Source: Crocinitomicaceae bacterium
Lineage (GTDB): Bacteria > Bacteroidota > Bacteroidia > Flavobacteriales_D > Crocinitomicaceae
Length of the DNA: 64,000 bases
Reading direction: 5' to 3'
Assembly (NCBI GenBank): GCA_024643365.1
Contig: JAHENC010000019.1
Coordinates: 62,001-126,000 of the forward strand
How positions within the stretch are numbered: the stretch's first letter is position 1; each line of letters begins with the position of its first letter. Shown here in pieces: positions 32,306-43,700 of the stretch. Under the pieces are notes generated by a model, which saw only the letters and a program-made list of their open reading frames with translations, did no database searches and was not told the origin of the DNA. The position numbers and the translations under genes are program-made.

Positions 32306-34288
32306 ATGACACACGCTACTACTCAGAAAATTAGTTTTGCCGGTTTATTAATTACCCTTGGAATCGTTTTTGGGGACATTGGAACCTCGCCTTTATATGT
32401 GTTTCAAGCGATTACTGGTGGTGGAAAACACATTTCAGAACCCTTCATTTTAGGAGCTTTATCTAGTGTCATCTGGACCTTGATTTTATTGGCAACGGTA
32501 AAGTATATTCACTTTGCGTTGAACGCCGATAACAAAGGTGAAGGTGGAATTTTTGCCTTGTTTGCCTTATTGAAAGAGAAAAATGTCAAATGGATCATCA
32601 TCCCAGCATTAATTGGTTGTGCGACCTTAATGGCGGATGGATTCATTACGCCAGCCATCTCGATTTCTTCTGCTGTGGAAGGGGTCAACAACATTTTTCC
32701 AGATATGCCTGTCATTCCGATTGTTATTGGAATCATTGTGATGCTCTTCGTTATTCAACAATTTGGAACTGCTGCCATCGGAAAAATGTTTGGTCCAGTC
32801 ATGCTGGTTTGGTTCGCCTTTTTGGGTTACCTCGGATTTATCAACGTCACTCAAAACTGGGAAGTGCTACAAGCGTTTAATCCTTATTGGGCATACAACC
32901 TAGTAGCAAATGTCGATGGCGGATTCGCAGTTCTTGGTTCCGTTTTCTTGTGTACAACCGGAGCGGAAGCCCTGTATTCCGACTTAGGACACTGTGGAAA
33001 AGGAAACATTCGTTTAAGTTGGTCCTTCGTTTCTGGACTACTTGTTCTGAACTATTTGGGTCAAGCGGCATTGTGTCTAAAACCTGGTTTTCACTTAACT
33101 GGTTCCAATACCGTTTTCTATTCAATGGTTCCAACGTACATGATGCCATTCGCAGTTGTGATTGCAACGATGTCCACCATTATTGCTTCACAGGCCTTGA
33201 TCACGGGTGTATTTACCTTGATGAATGAAGCCATTAAACTGAAATTGTGGACGAATTTACGTGTGAAATATCCTTCAGATCACCAGGGTCAAATCTACAT
33301 TCCTTTTATTAACTGGTTCCTAATGGTCGGATGTTTATTGGTAATCGCGATCTTTAAAAAATCAAGTGAAATGGAACATTCATACGGTTTAGCGATTACG
33401 GTAAATATGGTGATGACATCCATTCTGATGGCAATGCTGTTGTTCATTCGCTACCCAAGATGGCGCATGGCTACGGGAATCATCTTTTCGGTTTTCTTAG
33501 CGATTGAATTTATCTTCTTGTTGTCAAATCTTGGTAAAATCATTTCTGGTGGATGGTTTACATTGGTTCTTTCCATTACCTTCTTTATCCTACTGTACCT
33601 TTATTACAAAGCGAAACAATTGCGTTCAAACATTACAGAATACGTACCAATGCGCAATGTGATTCCTTTATTGGAAGCGGTAAATGAAGATCCGGGAATC
33701 GTGTACGAAGCAACGAACTTGGTCTTCCCAACTCGCAGTAATTCACCGAATAAATTAGATTTAACGGTATTCCATTCCTTGTTTAAAAAGAAACCACGTA
33801 AAGCTGGAATCATTTGGTTCTTACACTTGGATATTCTAAATGAACCATGGGGAGTACATTACTCAGTGAATGAAATCGTGGATAAAAAATGTTACTACGT
33901 AAGCTTACAATTAGGATTTAAAGAAGAACACCGCATCGAATACATGATGCGTAAAATCTACTGTAAGATGATCGAAAAAGGTGAGTTCACAGGTGAAAGT
34001 GTGTTCGCATCCATTCGCGGTAAAATCGAGGAAGTAGATTTTAAATTCATCGTTTTGAACTCTCGTGTATCCACAGACAACCACTTGACTGCTTTCCAAC
34101 GTCTATGCGTGAAGGCATACCGATTTGTGAAGTCTACAGGTTTAAAACCGGCAGAGGACTTCGGTTTGGATAAAACGAATGTTTATGTGGACTTCATTCC
34201 GATCTCTGTGACCAAACAAGTGGATCAGGATATGACAGAGGATTTTGAAAATTACTCGCAGAAAATCTACAAGGTTTCATCGAAATAA
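32306..34288 (+). CDS. kup: Kup-family potassium uptake permease
   Basis: 660 residues. The start is the family signature: ITLGIVFGDIGTSPLYVFQ. Twelve hydrophobic segments span about 10-430, including GEGGIFALFALL (loop 2), LMADGFITPAISISSAVEG and GAEALYSDLGHCGKGNIR, all typical of KUP/HAK/KT potassium-proton symporters. A cytoplasmic C-terminal region of ~220 residues follows. It acts in the inner membrane in K+ uptake. The 3' end overlaps the convergent MFS gene by 22 bp. An imperfect palindrome at 32260-32285 lies upstream. Confidence 0.95.
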   Translation: MTHATTQKISFAGLLITLGIVFGDIGTSPLYVFQAITGGGKHISEPFILGALSSVIWTLILLATVKYIHFALNADNKGEGGIFALFALLKEKNVKWIIIPALIGCATLMADGFITPAISISSAVEGVNNIFPDMPVIPIVIGIIVMLFVIQQFGTAAIGKMFGPVMLVWFAFLGYLGFINVTQNWEVLQAFNPYWAYNLVANVDGGFAVLGSVFLCTTGAEALYSDLGHCGKGNIRLSWSFVSGLLVLNYLGQAALCLKPGFHLTGSNTVFYSMVPTYMMPFAVVIATMSTIIASQALITGVFTLMNEAIKLKLWTNLRVKYPSDHQGQIYIPFINWFLMVGCLLVIAIFKKSSEMEHSYGLAITVNMVMTSILMAMLLFIRYPRWRMATGIIFSVFLAIEFIFLLSNLGKIISGGWFTLVLSITFFILLYLYYKAKQLRSNITEYVPMRNVIPLLEAVNEDPGIVYEATNLVFPTRSNSPNKLDLTVFHSLFKKKPRKAGIIWFLHLDILNEPWGVHYSVNEIVDKKCYYVSLQLGFKEEHRIEYMMRKIYCKMIEKGEFTGESVFASIRGKIEEVDFKFIVLNSRVSTDNHLTAFQRLCVKAYRFVKSTGLKPAEDFGLDKTNVYVDFIPISVTKQVDQDMTEDFENYSQKIYKVSSK

Positions 34289-35568
34289 TTTAAGTCTTTC
34301 CCGAACGTTTCTGTTAAGCGTGAAATGCTGTAAAACGCAAGCGAGATAAACAGAACTCCTACAATCAAGGCGGACCATCCATCATTGATTCCTGTACTTA
34401 CCAGCAATCCAAAGAACAGCACCACAATGTTTACGGATCCTCTGACAAGATTCGGAATGGTATTCGCTGCAGTTGAGCGAATGTTGGTTCCAAATTGTTC
34501 CGCAGCAATCGTGACGAAAATCGCCCAATATCCTGTTCCAGCACCCAGTAAGAAACACATAAAATAATAGGTGTTATCCGTGATGTTGTAGTCGTGCATG
34601 AACAAGAAAATCAAGACACACACCAGCGAGAATCCCAAGTACAATTGAACGACTTTTTTTCGGCTTTTTAAGATCTGACTCAGTATCCCTGAAATTAAAT
34701 CGCCAACGGAAAGTCCAATGTATGCGTACATCACCGCTTTTCCATTCGAAATGTCATATACACCTAACCATGGACCAAAATTGTCCTTGGAGTTCATGAT
34801 CAAGAGTCCAATGACATACCAAATGGGAATACCAATCACCACACAATGAAGGTATTTGATGAGGTTTTGTCGCTGAAAGAAAATCAATTTTAAATTTCCT
34901 TTTTGAATGCCTTTGTCCTGATGCATGGACTGAAAATAGGTTGATTCCAAGGTTCCGATGCGCAAGAACAATAGTAAAATCCCCATGGATCCGCCCACGA
35001 CATACGCTACTTGCCAATTGTGAAGTGCAAGTCCGAATACGCGTTCAATTCCTGCCGCAATCCACGCGCCCTCTGATCCAACCAATGAGGCGACAACTGC
35101 ACCTAAAGCACCGAATGTCACAATAATCATCGTCCCGTATCCACGTTTTTCTTTGGACATCATTTCGGAAACCAGGGTAATTCCTGCACCTAATTCACCT
35201 GCAAGTCCAATTCCAGCAATCACACGAATGATGGCATACGTGCTAACATCCGTCACAAAGGCATTCAGTAAGTTAGCTGTCGAGTAGAGTAGGATGGACC
35301 CAAAAAGCACTTTCAGTCGTCCGCGTTTGTCTCCTAAAATCCCCCAGAGTATTCCGCCAAGTAACATCCCTAGCATCTGCATGTTAAACAGAAATTTCCC
35401 TGTAGCAGCAATGGATTCTTCGCTAGCATTCACCATGATGTCACCAAGGCTTTCCGCTTTGACTACACCGAACAAGACAAGGTCGTAGATGTCAACGAAA
35501 TAGCCAAGTGCGGCAACGATAATCAAGAAGATAATTTTTCGGTCAATGGGTTTTGCTGCTGTATTCAT
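34267..35568 (-). CDS. Major facilitator superfamily transporter
   Basis: 433 residues with about twelve membrane segments. MFS landmarks are GILGDKRGRLKVLFGS between TM2 and TM3 (the D-x-x-G-R signature), RVIAGIGLAGELGAGITLVSEM in TM4 and KEKRGYGTM after it. This fits the metabolite:proton symporter (ProP/sugar-acid) branch. The substrate cannot be read. Its C-terminus overlaps kup by 22 bp in convergent orientation. Confidence 0.88.
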   Translation of the reverse strand: MNTAAKPIDRKIIFLIIVAALGYFVDIYDLVLFGVVKAESLGDIMVNASEESIAATGKFLFNMQMLGMLLGGILWGILGDKRGRLKVLFGSILLYSTANLLNAFVTDVSTYAIIRVIAGIGLAGELGAGITLVSEMMSKEKRGYGTMIIVTFGALGAVVASLVGSEGAWIAAGIERVFGLALHNWQVAYVVGGSMGILLLFLRIGTLESTYFQSMHQDKGIQKGNLKLIFFQRQNLIKYLHCVVIGIPIWYVIGLLIMNSKDNFGPWLGVYDISNGKAVMYAYIGLSVGDLISGILSQILKSRKKVVQLYLGFSLVCVLIFLFMHDYNITDNTYYFMCFLLGAGTGYWAIFVTIAAEQFGTNIRSTAANTIPNLVRGSVNIVVLFFGLLVSTGINDGWSALIVGVLFISLAFYSISRLTETFGKDLNYFDETL

Positions 35569-35657
35569 GCAACGAATTTAATTTATTTTTCGAAAGATTC
35601 ATGTCCTGCTGACTTTGCTTATGCCATCTTCCTTTACCGTATCCCGTTTAAAACGTG

Positions 35658-35665
35658 TATCTTTG
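35658..35665 (+). promoter_or_regulatory. -7 box upstream of era
   Basis: TATCTTTG fits TAnnTTTG, 17 nt before the ATG of era. No TTG lies at -33. Confidence 0.4.
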
Positions 35666-35682
35666 CACTCAATTAAAGCAGA

Positions 35683-36558
35683 ATGGCACATAAATCAGGA
35701 TTTGTTAACATCGTAGGAAGCCCAAATGTCGGGAAATCAACGTTGATGAATCAATTAGTTGGAGAGAAAGTCTCCATCGTTACCTCTAAAGCACAAACAA
35801 CACGTCACCGTATTTTAGGAATTGTGAACGATGAAGATTACCAAATCGTGTTCTCGGATACTCCAGGTGTGGTAAATGCAGCGTATAAGTTGCACGAAAA
35901 CATGATGGACTATGTCAACTCTTCCATTCGCGATGCGGATGTATTGTTATTCATTACCGATACGATTGAAAATGAAATGAATCACAAAGAGACCTTAGAG
36001 CGTATCAAACGTTTGGAGGTGCCCGTTTTGTGTTTGATCAATAAAATCGATAAATCGTACCAAGAGAAATTAGAAGAACGCGTGAGCTACTGGAAGGAAC
36101 AACTTCCAAATGCGAAAGTGTTCCCAATTTCTGCCTTGCATAATTTTAATATTGACAATGTTTGGGCGGAAATACTCGAATTAATGCCTGAAAATCCAGC
36201 CTACTACGAGAAAGATGAAATTTCTGATCGTCCCATGCGTTTCTTCATTTCGGAAATCATCCGTGAGAAAATATTTATGCATTGTCAAAAGGAAATTCCT
36301 TATAGTACCCAAATTGAAATTGAAGAATTCAAAGAGGAAGCAGGAATCACCCGTATTCGTGCGCACATCATTGTCGAACGCGATTCCCAAAAAGGAATCA
36401 TTATCGGTAAAGGTGGTGAAATGTTACAGCGAATTGGCCGTGCAGCACGTCAGGACATGGAAAAATTCCTCGATAAGAAAGTATTCTTGGAAAACTTCGT
36501 GAAGGTGGACAAGGATTGGCGCACATCAGCAGACAAGCTAAAAAAGTACGGATATTAA
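35683..36558 (+). CDS. era: GTPase Era
   Basis: 291 residues. The G domain has GSPNVGKS (P-loop, residues 11-18), the G3 DTPG and NKID. The C-terminal KH domain is clear: GIIIGKGGEMLQRIGRAARQ. Era binds 16S rRNA and acts in 30S subunit maturation. It is followed after 23 bp by der on the same strand, so the pair is likely cotranscribed. Confidence 0.97.
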   Translation: MAHKSGFVNIVGSPNVGKSTLMNQLVGEKVSIVTSKAQTTRHRILGIVNDEDYQIVFSDTPGVVNAAYKLHENMMDYVNSSIRDADVLLFITDTIENEMNHKETLERIKRLEVPVLCLINKIDKSYQEKLEERVSYWKEQLPNAKVFPISALHNFNIDNVWAEILELMPENPAYYEKDEISDRPMRFFISEIIREKIFMHCQKEIPYSTQIEIEEFKEEAGITRIRAHIIVERDSQKGIIIGKGGEMLQRIGRAARQDMEKFLDKKVFLENFVKVDKDWRTSADKLKKYGY

Positions 36559-36581
36559 TATCCTTTAATTAAGAAAAAAAC

Positions 36582-37892
36582 ATGAGTAATATCGTAGCAA
36601 TAGTTGGACGTCCAAATGTCGGAAAGTCAACGCTTTTCAATCGTTTAACGGAATCCCGTGATGCCATTGTAAAAGAAGTAAGTGGCGTAACGAGAGACCG
36701 AATCTACGGAAAGTCGGAATGGAATGGATACCAGTTTTCGGTAATCGATACCGGTGGATACGCAACCGTAAAAGAAGACATCTTCGAAGGAGAAATCCGC
36801 AAACAAGTGGAATTAGCGATTCAAGAGGCAACCGTGATTATATTCATGGTAGATGTCATGACTGGAATCGTTGAAATGGATGAAATTGTCGCGAATTTGC
36901 TTCGTAAAAGCAAGAAACCGTGTATGATTGCAGCGAACAAAGTGGATAATACCGACCGTGTTGGACTTTCTTCTGAATTCTATTCCTTTGGACTTGGTGA
37001 GGTATTCGACCTAAGTGCAACAAATGGTGGTGGAACCGGAGAGATCTTGGATAAATTAGTGACGTATTTCAACAAAGAAGACGAATCAATCCGCGAGGAA
37101 GATAGTTTACCTAGAATCGCGATTGTTGGTCGTCCAAACGTTGGAAAATCATCCATGATTAATGCGTTTACAGGACAAGAACGAAACATTGTCACAGATA
37201 TTTCAGGAACAACACGTGATTCGATTCACACGCGATACAAAGCATTTGGATTCGATTTCCTTTTGATTGACACTGCAGGAATTCGCAAGAAAGCGAAAGT
37301 AACCGAAGACATCGAGTATTATTCTGTTTTGCGCTCCGTTCGTACTATAGAAAACTCCGATGTATGTTTGTTTATGATGGATGCCTCAGAAGGTATTCAA
37401 AAACAAGATTTGAGTATTTTCTACATGATTGAAAAGAATTCAAAAGGAGTTGTTGTATTGGTTAATAAATGGGATTTAGTGGAGAAAGACCACAATACCA
37501 TGTTGGAATACGAAGCGAATTTACGCGAGCAATTGGCACCGTTTAATGACGTTCCAATTATTTTCACCTCGACACTTACAAAGCAACGCATTCACAAAGC
37601 CTTGGAAACAGCGATGCGCGTGAACGAAAACCGTACACGCAAAATTGCTACCCATGAATTGAATGAAGTAATGCTTGAAGTGGTTGCACAAACTCCTCCT
37701 CCAGCAGTGAAAGGGAAGTACATCAAGATTAAGTTTATTCAAATGTTACCGACGCATGCGCCAGCATTTGCTGTCTTCTGTAACTTGCCACAGTACGTTC
37801 CGGATTCCTACAAACGTTTCTTTGAGAATCGTCTACGCGAGAAATTTGACTTTGAAGGTGTTCCCGTGAAGATCTTCTTTAGAAAGAAATAA
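36582..37892 (+). CDS. der: Ribosome-associated GTPase Der (EngA)
   Basis: 436 residues with two consecutive G domains, each starting with GRPNVGKS (about 8-15 and 183-190), NKVD/NKWD motifs, and a C-terminal KH-like domain ([16 protein letters not shown] and [17 protein letters not shown]). Der functions in 50S assembly. A strong bidirectional terminator closes the era-der unit. Confidence 0.97.
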   Translation: MSNIVAIVGRPNVGKSTLFNRLTESRDAIVKEVSGVTRDRIYGKSEWNGYQFSVIDTGGYATVKEDIFEGEIRKQVELAIQEATVIIFMVDVMTGIVEMDEIVANLLRKSKKPCMIAANKVDNTDRVGLSSEFYSFGLGEVFDLSATNGGGTGEILDKLVTYFNKEDESIREEDSLPRIAIVGRPNVGKSSMINAFTGQERNIVTDISGTTRDSIHTRYKAFGFDFLLIDTAGIRKKAKVTEDIEYYSVLRSVRTIENSDVCLFMMDASEGIQKQDLSIFYMIEKNSKGVVVLVNKWDLVEKDHNTMLEYEANLREQLAPFNDVPIIFTSTLTKQRIHKALETAMRVNENRTRKIATHELNEVMLEVVAQTPPPAVKGKYIKIKFIQMLPTHAPAFAVFCNLPQYVPDSYKRFFENRLREKFDFEGVPVKIFFRKK

Positions 37893-37906
37893 AAATGATT
37901 GAACAT

Positions 37907-37937
37907 AAAAAAAGGCGCTATCACTAGCGCCTTTTTT
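37907..37937 (+). terminator. Bidirectional intrinsic terminator after der
   Basis: AAAAGGCGCTA (37910-37920) and TAGCGCCTTTT (37925-37935) form an 11 bp stem with a 4-nt loop and a T-run on the plus strand, with A-run opposite. It serves der and the convergent CHU_C gene at 37957. Confidence 0.9.
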
Positions 37938-37956
37938 GTTTTCGTATATCTTGGTA

Positions 37957-40650
37957 TTATCGAATCAAATTCAAGTGACCTGTTACCACTTTGCGGTCGT
38001 CATTTTCTTTTGGTTCGTATTGCATTCTCCATGAGTAGATTCCAGCTGGGACTTTCGTTCCAAGTGGACCATAGGTTCCATCCCATGATTCGGCAGCGTT
38101 GTGAGTCTCCCAGATGATTTCTCCCCAACGATCGTATACCGTTAAGCTGAAAGCAAATGGATCGAATCCTGTGGTAAAGATGGCTTGCCACGTTTGATTG
38201 TGCTCATCTTCATCCGGAGTGAAGGTATTTGCCACGTAGTAAATTGGATCTGCAATTACCGGGATCGAAATCGTGTACTCATCTGAACAGCCAAGTGGTG
38301 TGTAAGCTGTTAAAGTCACCAAAAGGTTTTCTGTTACACCAACATACATATGGTTTGGATCCGACTCTGTAGAAGTGTACGAATCATCAAAGTCCCAAGT
38401 ATAGGTTGTTCCTCCGACACTCGAATTCATGAATTGAATTGCCTGTGTTGTTTCTGTTAAATTACTTGGAACAGAAGAGAACGAAGCTAAAGGATAACTT
38501 TCCATGTAGATGTAGTCGTTGTAAGTAGTTGATTCAATGCAACCAAGTAAATCGTATTCCAAAGTAATGTCATGGTAACCACTCTGATCAAACTGGTAAC
38601 TGAAAGTGCTTCCTTGTCCGATTTGAGTTCCGCCCCAATACCATGTGTAAATTGCACCAAGAACTGGTGGTGTCGATAAAGTAACGTTTAATGGGTTACA
38701 TCCTGTTAATGTATCAGCAACAAATTGCGGTGGAACAGCTGGAACAATTGTGATTGTCATATCGACAGTGTCTCCACACTGACCAGCATCTGAACTAAAC
38801 GTATACGTATAGATTCCAGGGATAGATGTATCAATTAATGGTGGGTTCCATGTTCCTGTAATTGCTGGTACGTTGTTTGTCACCAATGGAAGAACCGGAT
38901 TCGCATCATTCTCACACAACTGTGGAACTTGCGTTAATGCTGGAATGATTAATGGGTCAACTGTAATTGGCATCGTATACGTAGATGCACATTGTCCTGG
39001 GTCTGGTGTAAACGTATAATTCGCTGTACCCGGTGCACCAGTAATGACTGTTGGATTATTCCAAGAACCTGTAATCAAAGGACCATTGATGAAAGGAGTC
39101 GTGTTTAATGCCGTTGTTGGGATCACGACGTTCACTTCATACTGACAAATTTGTCCCATTGGATTAAAGTTTGGCGTTGTCAATGCATATGTTACAATAT
39201 CCATTGAATTCGCTAAAGCACATTGTCCAACAGTAGGAGTAAAGACATACGTTGCTGTTCCTGCAACCGCAGTTGAGATTGTTGCCGGACTCCATGTTCC
39301 TGTATACGCAATAGCGTTTGTTGAAGTCGCAGGTAATGCTGTTGGTGTGTCACCAATACAGAATGGACTAATTTGATTGAACGTTACTTGCTCATTTGGT
39401 AAAATTTGAATGTTCATTGTTGCTACGTTGGCACAAACACCTGCATTTGGTGTGAAGGTATAGGTTTGAGTACCAACCACGGCTGATGAAATCAACGCTG
39501 GATTCCATGTTCCTTGAATTGCCGGAACGTTGGTTGATATCGTTGATAAGTTCGGTACTGTTCCATTTTGACAAATTGGAGAAATTTGATTGAATGTCGG
39601 GTTTACTGGAATGTTTACAACTACAGTTGTTGTACTTGTCGAAATACATCCTCCGGCATCGTACGTTAAGGTATAAACACCTGCGTTTGCAGCTGTACAG
39701 TTTGGTATAATTGGATTTTGCAACGTAGACGTGAATCCATTTGGACCTGCCCATGAGTAGCTACTTGCTCCTGTAGTTGCATTCAATTGTATGGTTTGTC
39801 CTTCACAATAAGGACCAGTATTTGAAGTTGTAATAGAAACAGAACCTGCAGTAAATGTAATTGCAACAACACCATTTCCAGTATTGTTTCCTTGTGTACA
39901 TGTTCCACCAGCTGGATTCAAACTAGAACCACCACCGCCGCCGCCGCCGCCATTTGCTCCCGTACAACAGTTGTCTCCGCCGCCGCCGCCGCCGCCATAA
40001 CGACCGCCGCCACCGCCACCGCCAGAGGCAGTTGAGTAGAATCCACCGTTACCACCGTTACCTAATGTTCCAGCAACACCTGGTTGACCACCACCCCATG
40101 GAGGACCGCCATTTCCGCCTGCTGTAGCCGTTCCGCCACCGCCACCGATCCCAACAAATGGAGATCCGGCACCAGCCATTCCTGTGACGCATCCACCAGC
40201 ACCACCAAGTGCATTGTATTGAGGTGAACAGCCATTTTTTCCACCGCCACCACCAGCTACAACGATTCTATTCGTTAAAGCATATGGGGAAACGCGAATA
40301 TCAGAGGCACCTCCACCACCAAAAGATTGGTAATTTACGGGAACTGCTGCATGTCCGTTTCCTCCACCATTCCAACCTCCCGTTGGTCCTGTAGGACATT
40401 GTCCAACATTGATTTGAAGAACTTGACCCGGCGTAACCGCGATTGTTGGATTTAATACGGTAGCTCCTAATCCACCAGGTCCACCACCTTGAGCACCTTT
40501 CACAGATACAGATATGTTGTAAACACACGGGGGTACGGTCCACGTTTGAGCAGCACCAGTATAATTAAAGGTGACCGTTTGTGGTTGAGAGAATCCGTTA
40601 TTAAAAAGAGAGATAAAAAGAAGGAGAATAATGGTGTAAATATTCTTCAT
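37957..40650 (-). CDS. Gliding-motility-type (CHU_C) surface protein, Gly-rich
   Basis: 897 residues. The signal peptide ends NNGFSQ. The first ~270 residues form a glycine-rich domain (GGGGGGRYGGGGGGGD, GGGGGGGGSSLNP). A SPRY/Ig-like segment follows, then five modules of ~66-75 residues of the type TFNxISPxCxxxxxPxLxxxSxNxxxxxGTWxPAxI, a PKD domain (TTYTWDFDDSY) at about 755-810, and a T9SS type B (CHU_C) sorting domain: VANTFTPDEDE, FSLTVYDRWGEIIWE, WDGTYGP, GIYSWRM. It should be exported by T9SS and is perhaps an adhesin. A promoter lies upstream. Confidence 0.88.
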   Translation of the reverse strand: MKNIYTIILLLFISLFNNGFSQPQTVTFNYTGAAQTWTVPPCVYNISVSVKGAQGGGPGGLGATVLNPTIAVTPGQVLQINVGQCPTGPTGGWNGGGNGHAAVPVNYQSFGGGGASDIRVSPYALTNRIVVAGGGGGKNGCSPQYNALGGAGGCVTGMAGAGSPFVGIGGGGGTATAGGNGGPPWGGGQPGVAGTLGNGGNGGFYSTASGGGGGGGRYGGGGGGGDNCCTGANGGGGGGGGSSLNPAGGTCTQGNNTGNGVVAITFTAGSVSITTSNTGPYCEGQTIQLNATTGASSYSWAGPNGFTSTLQNPIIPNCTAANAGVYTLTYDAGGCISTSTTTVVVNIPVNPTFNQISPICQNGTVPNLSTISTNVPAIQGTWNPALISSAVVGTQTYTFTPNAGVCANVATMNIQILPNEQVTFNQISPFCIGDTPTALPATSTNAIAYTGTWSPATISTAVAGTATYVFTPTVGQCALANSMDIVTYALTTPNFNPMGQICQYEVNVVIPTTALNTTPFINGPLITGSWNNPTVITGAPGTANYTFTPDPGQCASTYTMPITVDPLIIPALTQVPQLCENDANPVLPLVTNNVPAITGTWNPPLIDTSIPGIYTYTFSSDAGQCGDTVDMTITIVPAVPPQFVADTLTGCNPLNVTLSTPPVLGAIYTWYWGGTQIGQGSTFSYQFDQSGYHDITLEYDLLGCIESTTYNDYIYMESYPLASFSSVPSNLTETTQAIQFMNSSVGGTTYTWDFDDSYTSTESDPNHMYVGVTENLLVTLTAYTPLGCSDEYTISIPVIADPIYYVANTFTPDEDEHNQTWQAIFTTGFDPFAFSLTVYDRWGEIIWETHNAAESWDGTYGPLGTKVPAGIYSWRMQYEPKENDDRKVVTGHLNLIR
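39928..40023. repeat. GGC/GGT microsatellite encoding a poly-Gly tract
   Basis: On the coding strand of the 37957 gene this is a run of GGC and GGT codons, broken twice. Seen as the plus strand it consists of CCGCCGCCG arrays at 39936-39950, 39977-39996 and 40003-40023. It stands out in an otherwise AT-rich genome, and in-frame unit changes would alter linker length. Confidence 0.75.
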
Positions 40651-40674
40651 ATGTAATTAAGTAGTGGTTTGTAA

Positions 40675-40702
40675 CAAATTTAATGCTAAAATTCTTTTTC
40701 AA
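40675..40702 (-). promoter_or_regulatory. Promoter of the 37957 CHU_C gene
   Basis: On the minus strand: TTG (40700-40702), 17 bp, TAAATTTG (40675-40682), a full consensus match. The leader would be about 20 nt to the ATG at 40650. Confidence 0.6.
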
Positions 40703-40755
40703 AACGACATTTGGAGAAAAAGGTTGCTTTGTTTTTCCACATCTGTTTAAAAAAA

Positions 40756-43700
40756 TCAGCGGATGCGAATCAGCGTTCCTGAAAATCGAGAAACCTGATC
40801 ATTTTTCTTCTGTTTGAGTTGTAAAACCCATGTGTATACGCCGTCCTGAACGGGTTGAGCACCAACACCATAGGTTCCGTCCCAAGCGATCGAATAGTCG
40901 AAGCTTTCCCAGATAACTTCTCCCCATCGATCATAGATCATAAGATGGTAATTTGCCTGATCATAATTGTCACTAATGATCGGTTTCCAGGTAGGATTAT
41001 ATTCATCAGCATCTGGGGTGAAACAATTGGCAGCAAACACAAAACTATTTTCAAGCAACGGAACCTGAATTTCAAAGGTGTCTGCACATGTTTGATTCAG
41101 GGCAATTAAGGTAAAAACAAGATAATCCTCGTCGCTCGTAAGGTAAGTAGGATTAAGGCTATTCGAAAACTCTTGACTATTGACTTGCCAAAAATAAGTT
41201 GTAGCATTTATACTTGAATTTTGAAAATACAAGGTGGCTCCGATGAGAATGCTGTCATTAGGCGTGACACTGAATTGTGCTATGGGTTGCTCAATAATTG
41301 AAATAGTGAGACTCGATGTGGAAATACAGGTTCCAGCGGATGGCGTGAAGGTATACGTCGTTGTCGCTTGGTTATTCAAAGCTGGACTCCACGTTCCTGT
41401 GATTCCGTTTAAGGAACTTGTTGGAAACGCTGATAAAACATCACCCTGACAAATTGGACTGACCGCATTGAACGTTGGAACAATCGTGGGATTAACAGTT
41501 ATTGATAAGGTTGTAGGGTTTGCACATTGTCCTACGGTAGGAGTAAAGGTATAGTTCGTTGTCGCCTGATTATTCAAAGCTGGACTCCACGTTCCTGTGA
41601 TTCCGTTGAGTGAACTTGTTGGAAGCGCTGATAAATTCCCACCCTGACAAATCGGACTGACCGAATTGAACGTTGGAACAATCGTGGGATTAACTGTGAT
41701 ACTTAAAGTCGTTGTACTTGCACATTGTCCCGTGGATGGCGTGAAAGTATAGGTTGTTGTCGCTTGATTATTCAAAGCTGGACTCCACGTTCCTGTGATT
41801 CCATTGAGTGAACTTGTCGGAAGCGAAGTTAAATTTCCTCCCTGACAAATCCCATTCACCGCAGCGAAAGTGGGAACAATCGTGGGATTAACAGTTATTG
41901 ATAAGGTTGTGGGGTTTGCACATTGTCCAGCAGTAGGTGTGAAGGTATACGTCGTTGTCGCTTGGTTATTCAAAGCTGGACTCCATGTTCCGGTGATTCC
42001 GTTGAGTGAACTTGTCGGAAGCGTCGTTAAAACATCACCCTGACAAATCGGACTGACCGAATTAAATGTGGGAACAATCGTGGGATTAACCGTTATTGAT
42101 AAAGTTGTAGGGTTTGAACATTGACCGGCAGTAGGTGTGAAAGTATACGTAGTTGTCGCTTGGTTATTCAAAGCTGGACTCCACGTTCCTGTGATTCCGT
42201 TGAGTGAACTTGTTGGAAGCGCAGGTAAAATTCCCCCTTGACAAATCGCATTCACCGCAGCGAAAGTGGGAACAATCGTGGGATTAACTGTGATACTTAA
42301 AGTCGTTGTACTTGCACATTGTCCCGTGGATGGCGTGAAAGTATAGGTTGTTGTCGCTTGGTTATTCAAGGCTGGACTCCACGTTCCTGTGATTCCGTTG
42401 AGTGAACTTGTCGGAAGCGCAGGTAAAATTCCCCCTTGACAAATCGCATTCACCGCAGCGAAAGTGGGAACAATCGTGGGATTAACTGTGATACTTAAAG
42501 TCGTTGTACTTGCACATTGTCCCGTGGATGGGGTGAAAGTATAAGTTATTGTAGCTTGGTTATTCAAGGCTGGACTCCAAGTTCCGGTGAAACCGTTTAA
42601 TGAACTTGTTGGAAGCGCTGATAAAACATCACCCTGACAAATCGGATTCACCGCAGCGAAAGTGGGAACAATCGTGGGATTAACAGTTATTGATAAAGTT
42701 GTAGGGTTTGAACATTGACCGGCAGTAGGTGTGAAAGTATAGGTTGTTGTCGCTTGGTTATTCAAAGCTGGACTCCATGTTCCAGTGATTCCGTTGAGTG
42801 AACTTGTCGGAAGCGTCGTTAAAACATCACCCTGACAAATCGGACTGACCGAATTGAACGTTGGAACAATCGTGGGATTAACTGTGATACTTAAAGTCGT
42901 TGTACTTGCACATTGTCCCGTGGATGGCGTGAAAGTATACGTCGTTGTCGCTTGGTTATTCAAAGCTGGACTCCATGTTCCAGTGATTCCGTTGAGTGAA
43001 CTTGTCGGAAGCGAAGTTAAATTCCCACCCTGACAAATCGGACTGACCGAATTGAACGTGGGAACAATCGTGGGATTAACCGTGATACTTAAAGTCGTTG
43101 TACTTGCACATTGTCCCGTGGATGGCGTGAAAGTATACGTCGTTGTCGCTTGGTTATTCAAAGCTGGACTCCATGTTCCAGTGATTCCGTTGAGTGAACT
43201 TGTCGGAAGCGTCGTTAAAACATCACCCTGACAAATCGGACTGACCGAATTAAATGTGGGAACAATCGTGGGATTAATGGTAACGACTGTCGTACTAACA
43301 ACTGTACATGGTCCTTTGATCGCAGAAATGGTGTACGTAATGGTTTGTACCTGTGTCGAAGTATTCGTTAAACTTTGATTGATCGAAGAACCACTTCCAT
43401 TTGAAGCGCCACTTACAAATGGATTTTGACTTACAGTCCATTGCACGCTCGTTCCATTCGGAATGGCATTCATCAAAGTGATATTCGTACTATTGTTATT
43501 GCATATCGTTTGAGTGGCCGGATTGATTAAAATGGGAGCTTCCGTGACCTGAATATTAACGAATTCGGTTGCTTGACAGCCGTACTGATCTAGTCCATTA
43601 AGGATTCCAATATAATTACCAGGTGTTGAGTAGGTAAGGGTAATTGGTCCTGTACCGGAAGTAGTAGTTGGACTCGAACCATTGGAGAAAATCCAATTTA

